Positions 9,106-17,320 of a stretch of 64,000 nucleotides of DNA are shown here, in pieces. The stretch is taken from the NCBI GenBank assembly GCA_047974325.1, contig JBKECE010000237.1, forward strand, positions 1-64,000, given 5' to 3'. A program made the position numbers and the translations under genes. How positions within the stretch are numbered: the stretch's first letter is position 1; each line of letters begins with the position of its first letter. Under the pieces are notes generated by a model. The model was not told the origin of the DNA, did not search any database, and saw only the letters and a program-made list of their open reading frames with translations. Source of the stretch: QVMP01 sp047974325 (GTDB taxonomy: Bacteria; Bacteroidota; Bacteroidia; Bacteroidales; Dysgonomonadaceae).

Positions 9106-9708
9106 ATGGAAAAACAAGAAATGATAGATATTTTGAAAGTTGAAGCAAGTGCAATCATGAATATTCCCATAACGGAAGCATATAACATTGCAACTGATCT
9201 TATCGTGCAACAAATACATGAAAAGAAAGGAAAACTTGTTACCTGCGGTATGGGAAAAGCGGGGCAGATAGCTCAAAACATTGCTACAACTTTTAGTTCG
9301 ACGGGAACACCGGCCATTTTTTTACATCCAAGTGAAGCTCAGCATGGAGATTTGGGTGTGTTGCAGGAAAATGACTTGATGATCGTGATCTCTAATTCGG
9401 GTAAGACAAGAGAAATCATAGAATTGCTCAGTCTAGCTAGGCATTTGATTCCCGAGATAAAATTTATTGTTATCACTAGTGATGGGGAAAGTCTCTTAGC
9501 AGCCAAAGCTGATGTGTGCATTCTCACAGGCAATCCTGATGAAGTTTGTGCATTGGGGCTGACTCCGACAACATCCACCACCGTGATGACTGTGATTGGT
9601 GATCTTTTGGTAGTGAATACGATGAAGAGAATCGGTTTTAAACTTTCCGACTATGCAGCTCGGCATCATGGAGGATATTTGGGTGATAAATCGAGGAGTT
9701 TGATATAG
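9106..9708 (+). CDS. Arabinose-5-phosphate isomerase, single SIS domain (KpsF/GutQ family)
   Basis: A 200-residue SIS-domain protein. Motifs of the KpsF/GutQ/KdsD family are clear: TCGMGKAGQIAQ, HPSEAQHGDLG, SNSGKTREI, LTPTTSTTVMTVIGDLL and a C-terminal HHGGYLGDKSR. Classical members are about 320 residues with two CBS domains; here the protein stops straight after the SIS domain, a form known from Bacteroides. It should interconvert ribulose 5-phosphate and arabinose 5-phosphate for Kdo and hence lipopolysaccharide core. It is the last gene of the rpoN run; a strong terminator follows at 9731. Confidence 0.9.
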   Translation: MEKQEMIDILKVEASAIMNIPITEAYNIATDLIVQQIHEKKGKLVTCGMGKAGQIAQNIATTFSSTGTPAIFLHPSEAQHGDLGVLQENDLMIVISNSGKTREIIELLSLARHLIPEIKFIVITSDGESLLAAKADVCILTGNPDEVCALGLTPTTSTTVMTVIGDLLVVNTMKRIGFKLSDYAARHHGGYLGDKSRSLI

Positions 9709-9730
9709 AAAACTTTTGGTTTGAATAACA

Positions 9731-9764
9731 AAAAGGTCTTTAGCTTCTGCTAAAGACCTTTTTT
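9731..9764 (+). terminator. Rho-independent terminator after the isomerase gene
   Basis: A 14-bp perfect stem (9731-9744 pairing with 9749-9762) with a TTCT loop, ending in a T run. It closes the plus-strand run that began at rpoN. Confidence 0.9.
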
Positions 9765-9765
9765 G

Positions 9766-9773
9766 TATCTTTG
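9766..9773 (+). promoter_or_regulatory. Candidate -7 element for the SUI1/helicase pair
   Basis: TATCTTTG fits TAnnTTTG, begins 2 nt after the preceding terminator and lies 23 nt before the ATG at 9797. No clear -33 TTG was found. Confidence 0.5.
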
Positions 9774-9796
9774 ATTCAGATTAATAAGATTTAAAT

Positions 9797-10150
9797 ATGG
9801 CAAAAAATAATAATAATGATTGGAAAGACCGATTGAATATGGTCTATTCAACCAACCCTGACTTTAAATTCGAGACTTCAGAGGAAGATAATGCAGAAAC
9901 CATAGCTAAGGAAAAGCAGCAACTTCGGATTTCGCTCGATAAGCGTAACCGTAAAGGTAAAGCTGTGACCCTTATCACCGGATTCATCGGTTCTGGTGAT
10001 GATTTGGAAGCTCTTGGGAAATTTCTCAAAGTGCGATGTGGTGTAGGCGGTAGCGCCAAGGATGGGGAAATAATTATTCAGGGCGATTTCAGGACAAAAA
10101 TTCAGGAATTGCTCCAGAAAGAAGGTTATGCAAAAGCACGGATCATCTGA
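9797..10150 (+). CDS. eIF1/SUI1-like translation factor (YciH family)
   Basis: A 117-residue protein with a low-complexity Asn/Lys start and a C-terminal SUI1 fold from about residue 45: AVTLITGFIGSGDDLEALGK, then the basic VRCGVGGSAKDGEIIIQGD motif typical of bacterial YciH and eukaryotic eIF1. Family members bind the small ribosomal subunit and influence start selection; the bacterial role is not settled. Its last 23 nt overlap the start of the helicase gene, so the two are likely translationally coupled. Confidence 0.9.
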   Translation: MAKNNNNDWKDRLNMVYSTNPDFKFETSEEDNAETIAKEKQQLRISLDKRNRKGKAVTLITGFIGSGDDLEALGKFLKVRCGVGGSAKDGEIIIQGDFRTKIQELLQKEGYAKARII

Positions 10151-13100
10151 AAAAGCGAATCTGACGGTTTACAGAGCCTCGGCCGGTTCGGGTAAAACAC
10201 ACCAATTGACCGGTGAATTTCTCCGCCTGCTTTTTTCTGCACCGTATGCCTATCGTCATATTCTGGCCGTAACTTTTACGAATAAAGCTACGGACGAGAT
10301 GAAAAGCCGTATTGTTGAAGAACTTTCAAACCTGGCATCTGGCCGACCTTCCGATTATATTGAAAAACTCCGTTCATCCAGACATAATTCGGAAGAACTG
10401 ATCCGTGAAACCGCCCGCACTATTCTCATTCATATTCTTCACGATTATTCAGCTTTCTCGATTAGCACGATCGACCGTTTTTTTCAACAGGCAATGCGTG
10501 CTTTTGCCCGTGAATTGGGCTTAGGTGGTGGATACAATGTCGAATTGGATACGGATAAAGTCTTAAGTGAAGCCATTGATTCAATGTTGTATGATCTGGA
10601 AAAAAAAGGTAATAAGCAATTGCTTGACTGGCTCATCCGTTTTTCGGAGGAAAAGGTAGAAAGTGGCGAAACGTGGAACATTAAGGCCGACATCCGTTCT
10701 CTTTCGTCCGAAATATTCAAGGAAAGCTACAAAGCATTCAGTGACGATGTCCAAGAAGATATTGCCGACAAAGAACTCATGGACGACTATAAGAAGATGC
10801 TTCTTTCCTATATCCGTCTTTATGAGAATCAATCGCGGCAAATTGGCGAAAAAGGATTGAATATAATGGATCGTTTCAATCTCAAAGTAGATGATTTTAA
10901 AGGTGGCGCACGGTCACCGTTTGGTAATTTTCTGAAATGGGCAAAAGGTGAAATAAAAGAACCGACCGACACTTTCCTCCGATTGATGGGTGATGTATCA
11001 GTCTGGTATACAAAAACAACTCCAGCCGACACAAAATATAAGATAGAAGAGGCGTTTTCATCGGGATTGAATGAATGTGTCTGCGACATCATATCACACT
11101 ATGAAGATGCACTTAACTATCAAACTGCCTACGAAATCAATCGTTATTTTTTCACGCTTGGCATATTGGGTGATGTGGATAGGAAAATCCGCGAATATGC
11201 TGTCGAAAATAATATAATGCTGATTTCAGACACAACCGAACTGTTGAATAAGATAACAAAAGAGACGGATACACCGTTTGTTTATGAAAAAATAGGCACA
11301 TACATCGATCATTATATGATCGACGAGTTTCAGGATACGTCCAACATGCAATGGACAAATTTTTCTCCACTCATCAAAGACAGCCTTGCTGCCGGAAAAG
11401 CCAATCTCATTGTTGGAGATGTGAAGCAGAGCATATATCGCTGGCGAAATTCAGACTGGAATCTGCTTGACGAACAGTTGGATATTGATTTCCGGAATGA
11501 AGGAATTAACCACCAAACACTTGATGTCAATTGGCGAAGTCTGCCCAATGTTGTCGATTTTAATAATGCCGTTTTTTCGCAAGGTTCGAGCCTCCTGCAA
11601 GCATTGTATAACAACGATTTGCCAGAAGATCTGGTTGATAACAAACTGATGTCTTTTCGGTCTAAGATATTGAAAGCTTATAAAGGCTCATACCAGCAGC
11701 TTCCACTAAAAAAAATGACTGAAACAGGACGTGTAGAAGTCAGTTTTATTGATCGGGACGAATTTCCGGATTGGCAGCAGAGGTCGCTCGAGCAGCTGCC
11801 CGTTGTCATCGAACAAATGCAGGACAAAGGCTATTCGCTCAAGGATATTGCAATATTGGTGAGAACTAAAAAAGAGGGTGCTGACGTTGCCACTACTTTG
11901 CTGGAATATAAAGACAAGCATCCCGGATCAAAATATAAATATGACATCATTTCCGATGAAGCATTGTTTCTGAATGCATCAAAGAGTATAAAACTGATCA
12001 TATCTTTGCTTCGATACTTACAAAAACCGTCAGACATATCGTTCAAAACATTAGCTGTATATGAATATTATAAATTCACCAACCAACTGAATGCAGAAGA
12101 TGCATTGAATCTTTATTTCTCCGTTTCACAGGACTTTCCGGTTGATATTTCCGTTCAATTGGCTCATATAAGAGAACTTCCGTTGTACGAAATGGTAGAA
12201 GAGATATTTAACCTTTTTCGTGATGCGATGGAAGAGAATGAAAATGTATATATTCAGGCTTTTCTGGATACAATACTCGATTTTACCGTCCGTCACATTT
12301 CAGATCTTGATTCTTTTTTGCAATGGTGGGACGAGTCAGGAGTGCGGAAAACTATATTTACACCTGATGGACAAGATGCTGTCCGTATAATGACCATTCA
12401 TAAATCGAAAGGACTCGGATTCAACGTTGTTTTATTACCTTTCTGCAACTGGGATTTAGATCATAAATTGACAACAATTCTCTGGTGCCATCCAAAGCAG
12501 GAACCTTTCAACAAGCTACATCTTGTTCCTGTGAAATATTCTCAGAAACTGAAAAAAACGATCTTTGAATTTGAATATTTTGATGAACGCCTACATGCCT
12601 TTGTAGATAATCTGAATGTTTTGTATGTAGCATTCACTCGTGCAAAGAAAGAATTGATCGCATTTGCACCTAAACCGAAAGAAAGAGATGACTTGTTGAA
12701 TACTTCCACTTTGTTGTGGCACTGCATCAACAAGTCAATCGGGATAGAAGAAACGGAAGATAAAAAAACGATTGATCTTTCAGTATATTATGACGATGAG
12801 AACGGTGTTTTTGAATTGGGAAGAGATTATATTCCGAGAGAAAAACAGACTCAAAAAACATTGGTGGAGGAAATTCCTGCTGGCACATTGGTAAATATTC
12901 CTTTCGATGAAAGATTGAAATTACGTCTCAAAAACAGGTACTATTTTTCCGATAATGGCCAACGTGATTATGGAACAATGATGCACGAGATACTTAGCAG
13001 AGTGGAGTCTGTTTCGGATATCGAAGCAGCCGTAGAGGTTTATTGCTTCGATGGTATGATCACATCTGCCGAAAAACAAAAAATATTGGATGAATTGGAC

Positions 13101-13385
13101 TCTTTTCTCAACAATCCACAAGTTCTGAGTTGGTATTCGGGGAACTATCGCATCTTGAATGAAGTGCAGATATTGCAACCCGATGGTTCTTTTGTCCGTC
13201 CCGACCGGGTGATGATAAATGACAATGAAGTACTAGTCGTAGATTATAAATTTGGTGAATTGAAGAATAAAAAATATAAGAAACAGTTGAGTCACTACAT
13301 GGAGCAGATAACTAAAATGGGATACACCCACGTAAAAGGATACATCTGGTATGTGCGGTTAGGCAATGTAGAGGAAGTGTGTTAG
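10128..13385 (+). CDS. UvrD/RecB-type helicase with C-terminal PD-(D/E)xK nuclease domain
   Basis: A 1085-residue superfamily 1 helicase-nuclease. Walker A is ASAGSGKTHQL (about 17-27), Walker B DEFQDTSNMQW (about 398), followed by VGDVKQSIYRWR (about 430), motif V TIHKSKGLGFNVV (about 755) and motif VI LYVAFTRAKKEL (about 830). The C-terminus has GTMMHEILSRV, RPDRVM (about 1023) and VVDYKFGE (about 1037), matching the RecB/AddA nuclease Asp...DxK arrangement. It probably repairs double-strand breaks together with an AddB-like partner not found in this window. ATG 10128 lies inside the upstream SUI1 gene, preceded by GAAGG. The convergent pdxB ends only 16 nt beyond its stop. Confidence 0.92.
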   Translation: MQKHGSSEKANLTVYRASAGSGKTHQLTGEFLRLLFSAPYAYRHILAVTFTNKATDEMKSRIVEELSNLASGRPSDYIEKLRSSRHNSEELIRETARTILIHILHDYSAFSISTIDRFFQQAMRAFARELGLGGGYNVELDTDKVLSEAIDSMLYDLEKKGNKQLLDWLIRFSEEKVESGETWNIKADIRSLSSEIFKESYKAFSDDVQEDIADKELMDDYKKMLLSYIRLYENQSRQIGEKGLNIMDRFNLKVDDFKGGARSPFGNFLKWAKGEIKEPTDTFLRLMGDVSVWYTKTTPADTKYKIEEAFSSGLNECVCDIISHYEDALNYQTAYEINRYFFTLGILGDVDRKIREYAVENNIMLISDTTELLNKITKETDTPFVYEKIGTYIDHYMIDEFQDTSNMQWTNFSPLIKDSLAAGKANLIVGDVKQSIYRWRNSDWNLLDEQLDIDFRNEGINHQTLDVNWRSLPNVVDFNNAVFSQGSSLLQALYNNDLPEDLVDNKLMSFRSKILKAYKGSYQQLPLKKMTETGRVEVSFIDRDEFPDWQQRSLEQLPVVIEQMQDKGYSLKDIAILVRTKKEGADVATTLLEYKDKHPGSKYKYDIISDEALFLNASKSIKLIISLLRYLQKPSDISFKTLAVYEYYKFTNQLNAEDALNLYFSVSQDFPVDISVQLAHIRELPLYEMVEEIFNLFRDAMEENENVYIQAFLDTILDFTVRHISDLDSFLQWWDESGVRKTIFTPDGQDAVRIMTIHKSKGLGFNVVLLPFCNWDLDHKLTTILWCHPKQEPFNKLHLVPVKYSQKLKKTIFEFEYFDERLHAFVDNLNVLYVAFTRAKKELIAFAPKPKERDDLLNTSTLLWHCINKSIGIEETEDKKTIDLSVYYDDENGVFELGRDYIPREKQTQKTLVEEIPAGTLVNIPFDERLKLRLKNRYYFSDNGQRDYGTMMHEILSRVESVSDIEAAVEVYCFDGMITSAEKQKILDELDSFLNNPQVLSWYSGNYRILNEVQILQPDGSFVRPDRVMINDNEVLVVDYKFGELKNKKYKKQLSHYMEQITKMGYTHVKGYIWYVRLGNVEEVC

Positions 13386-13401
13386 GGAAGCTAAATATTG
13401 C

Positions 13402-14511
13402 TTAATACTTGAATCCTAGTCTACTCAGAATATCTATTTCATTCTGCTGTGCATTTTTTATTGTGTATGCCGGATATTCTCTTCTCAACGGATATTTTCC
13501 ACGCAATAGGCTAAAATCTTGTGGATTATTTATAAGATTATTATTATCATCCACCAGATTGTATGTTTGCAGAATAGTATTATATATTCTATTGTCGGCA
13601 TGAAAATTATTCAGATCTATAATTTCATTATCAGGATTCGGTATCTTTATCAGACCGATAGGTTCTTTGGGTAGGTCATAGAAGTTGGCAATTGTCTCCA
13701 ACGACATTCTTGAGGCGTTGGCTTTACCATCGGCTGAATAGCCAGCTATGTGAGGTGTTGCGAAATCTGCAAGCGTCATATATTCGAGGTCAATGTTCGG
13801 TTCTTTTTCCCAACAATCGACAATTATTCCTGATATTTTATCCGTTTTCACCGCATCTTTTATGGCTTGAGTGTCCACAATACCACCTCTGGCTGAATTG
13901 ATGATGATTGGTTTTCGATCAAGGGATGAGAAAAATGCGTCATTTGCCAGATGAAAAGTGCTGTCCACACCCTCTTTTGTCAAAGGAGTATGGAATGTGA
14001 TGATATCGGCTTCCCTTTTTATTGTTTCCAGATCGACAAAGATATTGCTTTTTTCGGCTCTTTGTCTTGGAGGATCATTCAATAGAACATTCATCCCGAG
14101 AACCTCACAGGCTTTTGCGACTTTTGATCCTACATTACCAACCCCAACGATTCCTATTGTTTTATCTTTGAGATTAAATCCTTTTTTATGTGCAATCTGT
14201 ATCAATGCCGATACGATATATTGCTGCACTGATCCGGAGTTGCAGCCCGGAGCATTCGTCCATTTGATCCCGTTACTGTCACAATAATCGGTGTCTATAT
14301 GATCATATCCGATGGTAGCTGAACAAATGAGCTTTACGGCTGATCCTCCGAGTATTTCCTGACCGAAATGGGTGACTGTGCGGACAATTAGAACATCTGC
14401 ATTTTTTATTGTTTCTGTCGAAAAATCACTACCGGAAAGATAAGTAGTCTCTCCATATTTTTCGATGATGCCTTTCAGAAAGGGTATGTTTTTGTCTACG
14501 ACTATCTTCAT
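13402..14511 (-). CDS. pdxB: Erythronate-4-phosphate dehydrogenase
   Basis: A 369-residue D-isomer 2-hydroxyacid dehydrogenase of PdxB type. The PdxB-like start (MKIVVDKNIPFLKGI), SATIGYDHIDTDYC, NAPGCNSGSVQQYIVSAL, the NAD-binding GIVGVGNVGSKVAK and the catalytic-region TPHIAGYSADGK are visible. A C-terminal dimerisation region follows (ends SRLGFKY). It oxidises 4-phosphoerythronate in the DXP-dependent vitamin B6 route. Its ATG overlaps the upstream ABC ATPase stop by 4 nt (ATGA), indicating translational coupling. Confidence 0.95.
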   Translation of the reverse strand: MKIVVDKNIPFLKGIIEKYGETTYLSGSDFSTETIKNADVLIVRTVTHFGQEILGGSAVKLICSATIGYDHIDTDYCDSNGIKWTNAPGCNSGSVQQYIVSALIQIAHKKGFNLKDKTIGIVGVGNVGSKVAKACEVLGMNVLLNDPPRQRAEKSNIFVDLETIKREADIITFHTPLTKEGVDSTFHLANDAFFSSLDRKPIIINSARGGIVDTQAIKDAVKTDKISGIIVDCWEKEPNIDLEYMTLADFATPHIAGYSADGKANASRMSLETIANFYDLPKEPIGLIKIPNPDNEIIDLNNFHADNRIYNTILQTYNLVDDNNNLINNPQDFSLLRGKYPLRREYPAYTIKNAQQNEIDILSRLGFKY

Positions 14512-15203
14512 TGCTTTTTTCTTGTTAAGAGATGGAATGTATCCTCGATAGATTCGGTGTTTTTAGCCTTTTCATCATAAATTATTTTACCATTGTCTAT
14601 GATTATATACCTGTTGCAGATACTTGTCACTTCCTGCAAGATGTGTGATGAAAAGAATATGATTTTCTCCGAACCCAGATTTGCCAGCATATCACGGATC
14701 TCAACTTGCTGATTGGGATCTAATCCGGTTGTAGGTTCATCCAGAATCAAAAAATCGGGATCATGGATCAATGCTTGGGCAAGTCCTACGCGTTGACGGT
14801 TACCTTTCGACAAAGTGCTTATTTTTTTTCGGTATTCATTCTGCAATCCTGTGTTTTCTATTATTTTGCTAATCGCATCTTTCTTGTTCGAAACAGAATA
14901 GATGTCTGAAATATATTCAAGATATTCGCGAACATACATATTGCCATACAAAGGATTGTCTTCGGGCAGATAGCCTATTCTCCGTTTGGCATTCATTGAG
15001 TCATTGATGATATCGTGCCCGAAAACAGAAACATTGCCGTTATCAGGATTGAGTGTTCCGGCCAATATTTTCATAGTGGTTGATTTTCCCGCGCCGTTTG
15101 AACCGAGAAATCCAACGATATCGCCTTTCGAAAGTTGAAACGACAATCCATCAACAGCGACCTTTTTTGAATAACTCTTCGATATGTTGTTTACATCTAT
15201 CAT
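14508..15203 (-). CDS. ABC transporter ATP-binding protein (GldA/CcmA-like, short form)
   Basis: A 231-residue ATPase. Walker A is GSNGAGKST, the signature is LSKGNRQRVGLAQAL, Walker B is FLILDEPTTGLDP, and the switch His is in SSHILQEV. Sequence style is that of GldA and related exporters, but GldA is about 300 residues; here the C-terminal extension is missing. No permease lies beside it, so the partner and cargo are unknown. It sits 17 nt after the MsbA-like gene and overlaps pdxB by 4 nt. Confidence 0.85.
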   Translation of the reverse strand: MIDVNNISKSYSKKVAVDGLSFQLSKGDIVGFLGSNGAGKSTTMKILAGTLNPDNGNVSVFGHDIINDSMNAKRRIGYLPEDNPLYGNMYVREYLEYISDIYSVSNKKDAISKIIENTGLQNEYRKKISTLSKGNRQRVGLAQALIHDPDFLILDEPTTGLDPNQQVEIRDMLANLGSEKIIFFSSHILQEVTSICNRYIIIDNGKIIYDEKAKNTESIEDTFHLLTRKKQ

Positions 15204-15220
15204 ATATGTAGATTGTTGTT

Positions 15221-17080
15221 TCAGAAGTTTTGCATATCACAGAGTTTACGGTAATATCCGTTCTGTGCATACAACTTGTCATGGTGACCTCTTTCTACAA
15301 TTCGTCCTTCGTGCATAACGTAGATTTCGTCCGAATTTTTAATTGTTGATAAACGATGGGCAATGACAATGGTGGTTCTGTTTTCCATCAGTTTTTCCAA
15401 TGCTTCTTGCACCAGTTTTTCTGATTCGGTGTCGAGAGCTGAAGTCGCTTCATCCAGAATGAGTATTTGTGGATTCTTCAGGATAGCACGAGCTATGCTG
15501 ATGCGTTGTCGCTGTCCCCCCGACAGTTTACCGCCTCGGTCGCCTATATTTGTTTCATAGCCTTTTTCTGAGGTCATGATGAAATCGTGCGCATTAGCCG
15601 TTTTAGCAGCAGCTATCACTTCGTCCATTGTTGCATTCTCAACGCCAAAGGTGATGTTATTATAGAATGTGTCGTTGAAAAGGATGGCTTCTTGATTCAC
15701 ATTGCCCATCAATGATCTCAATTGGTGTGTGGTTGCATTCCGAATATCGATGCCATCAATTTGGATAGAACCCTTTGTGGCATCATAGAAACGAGGAAGG
15801 AGATCTACCAGAGTCGATTTTCCCGATCCAGATTGCCCGACGAGAGCAACTTTTTTGCCTTTTGCAATTGTCAGTTCAATGTCTTTCAGTACCCAATTAG
15901 TCTTGTCACGATATTCAAACCATACGTTTTTGTATTCTATTTTGTCGTTGAAAGCGATATCTACGGGCGTTTCAGGTTCCAATAAGTTATTTTCGGCTAA
16001 GAGAATTTTATCTATTCGTTCCATTGAGGCCAATCCCTTCTGAATGGCGTAAAGCGATTTTGAGAAATCTTTTGCCGGATTGATGATGCTATAGAATATG
16101 ATGAGATAGAACATAAAACTAGGTGCAGTGATGGTTGCATCGTTTAACAAGATGAGGCTGCCGCCATATCCTATGACAAATGCCATGGTGAGCGTGCCCA
16201 AGAATTCACTCATTGGGTGAGCCAATTGCTGACGCGCAGCAATGCGGCTGTTCATTTTGCGCAGGGTCGTGCCTCCGTTATGAAATTTGTCAGATACCTT
16301 TTTTTCTGCGTTAAAAGCTTTTATGATGCGTAATCCGCCCAGTGTTTCCTCGATCTGAGACATCAGTTCACCCCATTTTGCCTGAGCTGCGAGAGAAGAT
16401 TTTTTTAGTGTTTTACCCACTCTACCCATCACAAATCCCGAAATAGGCAGCAATATCAGAACAAAAAGAGTGAGTTTCCAGCTGATAAACAGCATGGTTA
16501 TGAAATAGACCAATATAAGAATAGGGTTTTTGAAAATCATATCCAAGGAACTCATAATGGAGTTTTCGACTTCACCGACATCGCCCGTCATGCGCCCAAT
16601 GATGTCGCCTTTGCGCTCTTCTGAGAAGAAAGATAGCGGCAATGACAGAATTTTATCATTGATCTGATTGCGTATATCTTGCACAATTCCGTAACGGATA
16701 GGAACCAGAAAATATGAACTCAGGTACGTGATCCCGGTTTTTATGAGTGTCATTACCACAAGTGCAAGAGCTACGAAAAAAAGGGTTTGCATGGTTCCAT
16801 GCGTTTGAGTCATTTCGGCAGTATACCAATAAAAATTATTTTTCAGGACTGACACCATTTCGCCTATTTTGTCAAAAAATGAAAGTCCGTCTAACTTATC
16901 CATTGATTGGTATACGTACACTTCATTGTCTATTTTGAATAAGATATTCAGTATAGGTATGATCAAAGCATAAGAAAACACGTTCATCAGAGCCGATAGG
17001 ATGTTGAATACAAAACTGAGGATGAGCGATATTTTATAGGGAGGAATAAAACGTCTTAGAATCTTGACAAAGTCTTTCAT
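15221..17080 (-). CDS. MsbA-like ABC exporter (fused membrane and ATPase domains)
   Basis: A 619-residue half-transporter. Residues 1-335 form a six-helix type IV exporter domain; residues 355-619 are the ATPase with Walker A GQSGSGKST, signature LSGGQRQRISIARA, Walker B ILILDEATSALD and the H-loop AHRLSTI. Length and order match MsbA and related lipid or drug exporters that work as dimers in the inner membrane. The substrate, lipid A-core or another amphiphile, cannot be fixed from sequence. It is the first gene of a three-gene minus-strand unit; no clear promoter box was found in the 240-nt gap upstream. Confidence 0.9.
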   Translation of the reverse strand: MKDFVKILRRFIPPYKISLILSFVFNILSALMNVFSYALIIPILNILFKIDNEVYVYQSMDKLDGLSFFDKIGEMVSVLKNNFYWYTAEMTQTHGTMQTLFFVALALVVMTLIKTGITYLSSYFLVPIRYGIVQDIRNQINDKILSLPLSFFSEERKGDIIGRMTGDVGEVENSIMSSLDMIFKNPILILVYFITMLFISWKLTLFVLILLPISGFVMGRVGKTLKKSSLAAQAKWGELMSQIEETLGGLRIIKAFNAEKKVSDKFHNGGTTLRKMNSRIAARQQLAHPMSEFLGTLTMAFVIGYGGSLILLNDATITAPSFMFYLIIFYSIINPAKDFSKSLYAIQKGLASMERIDKILLAENNLLEPETPVDIAFNDKIEYKNVWFEYRDKTNWVLKDIELTIAKGKKVALVGQSGSGKSTLVDLLPRFYDATKGSIQIDGIDIRNATTHQLRSLMGNVNQEAILFNDTFYNNITFGVENATMDEVIAAAKTANAHDFIMTSEKGYETNIGDRGGKLSGGQRQRISIARAILKNPQILILDEATSALDTESEKLVQEALEKLMENRTTIVIAHRLSTIKNSDEIYVMHEGRIVERGHHDKLYAQNGYYRKLCDMQNF

Positions 17081-17320
17081 TACAAAAAACAGTATAATAT
17101 TAAATTTGCGAACTGTAAATCGGGCGCAATTTACGAATAATTTCTAAGTTGAGCCAGATAAAAAATTAGGCTGGTAGGGTTTTCATTCTTTGTTTCAGGT
17201 TAAAATGTTTTTCGAACAATCAAACTATGTTAATTTTTAATATAATTGAATTCTATTTTAAACCTTTGTGACCTGAAAAAGTCATAAAAGCCAGAATAGA
17301 CAAGTAAGATAATAATCAAG

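Noticed and set aside
17261..17268. AACCTTTG as -7 box of the outer-membrane barrel gene
   Set aside because: The essential TA is missing and the nearest TTG is only 12 nt upstream.
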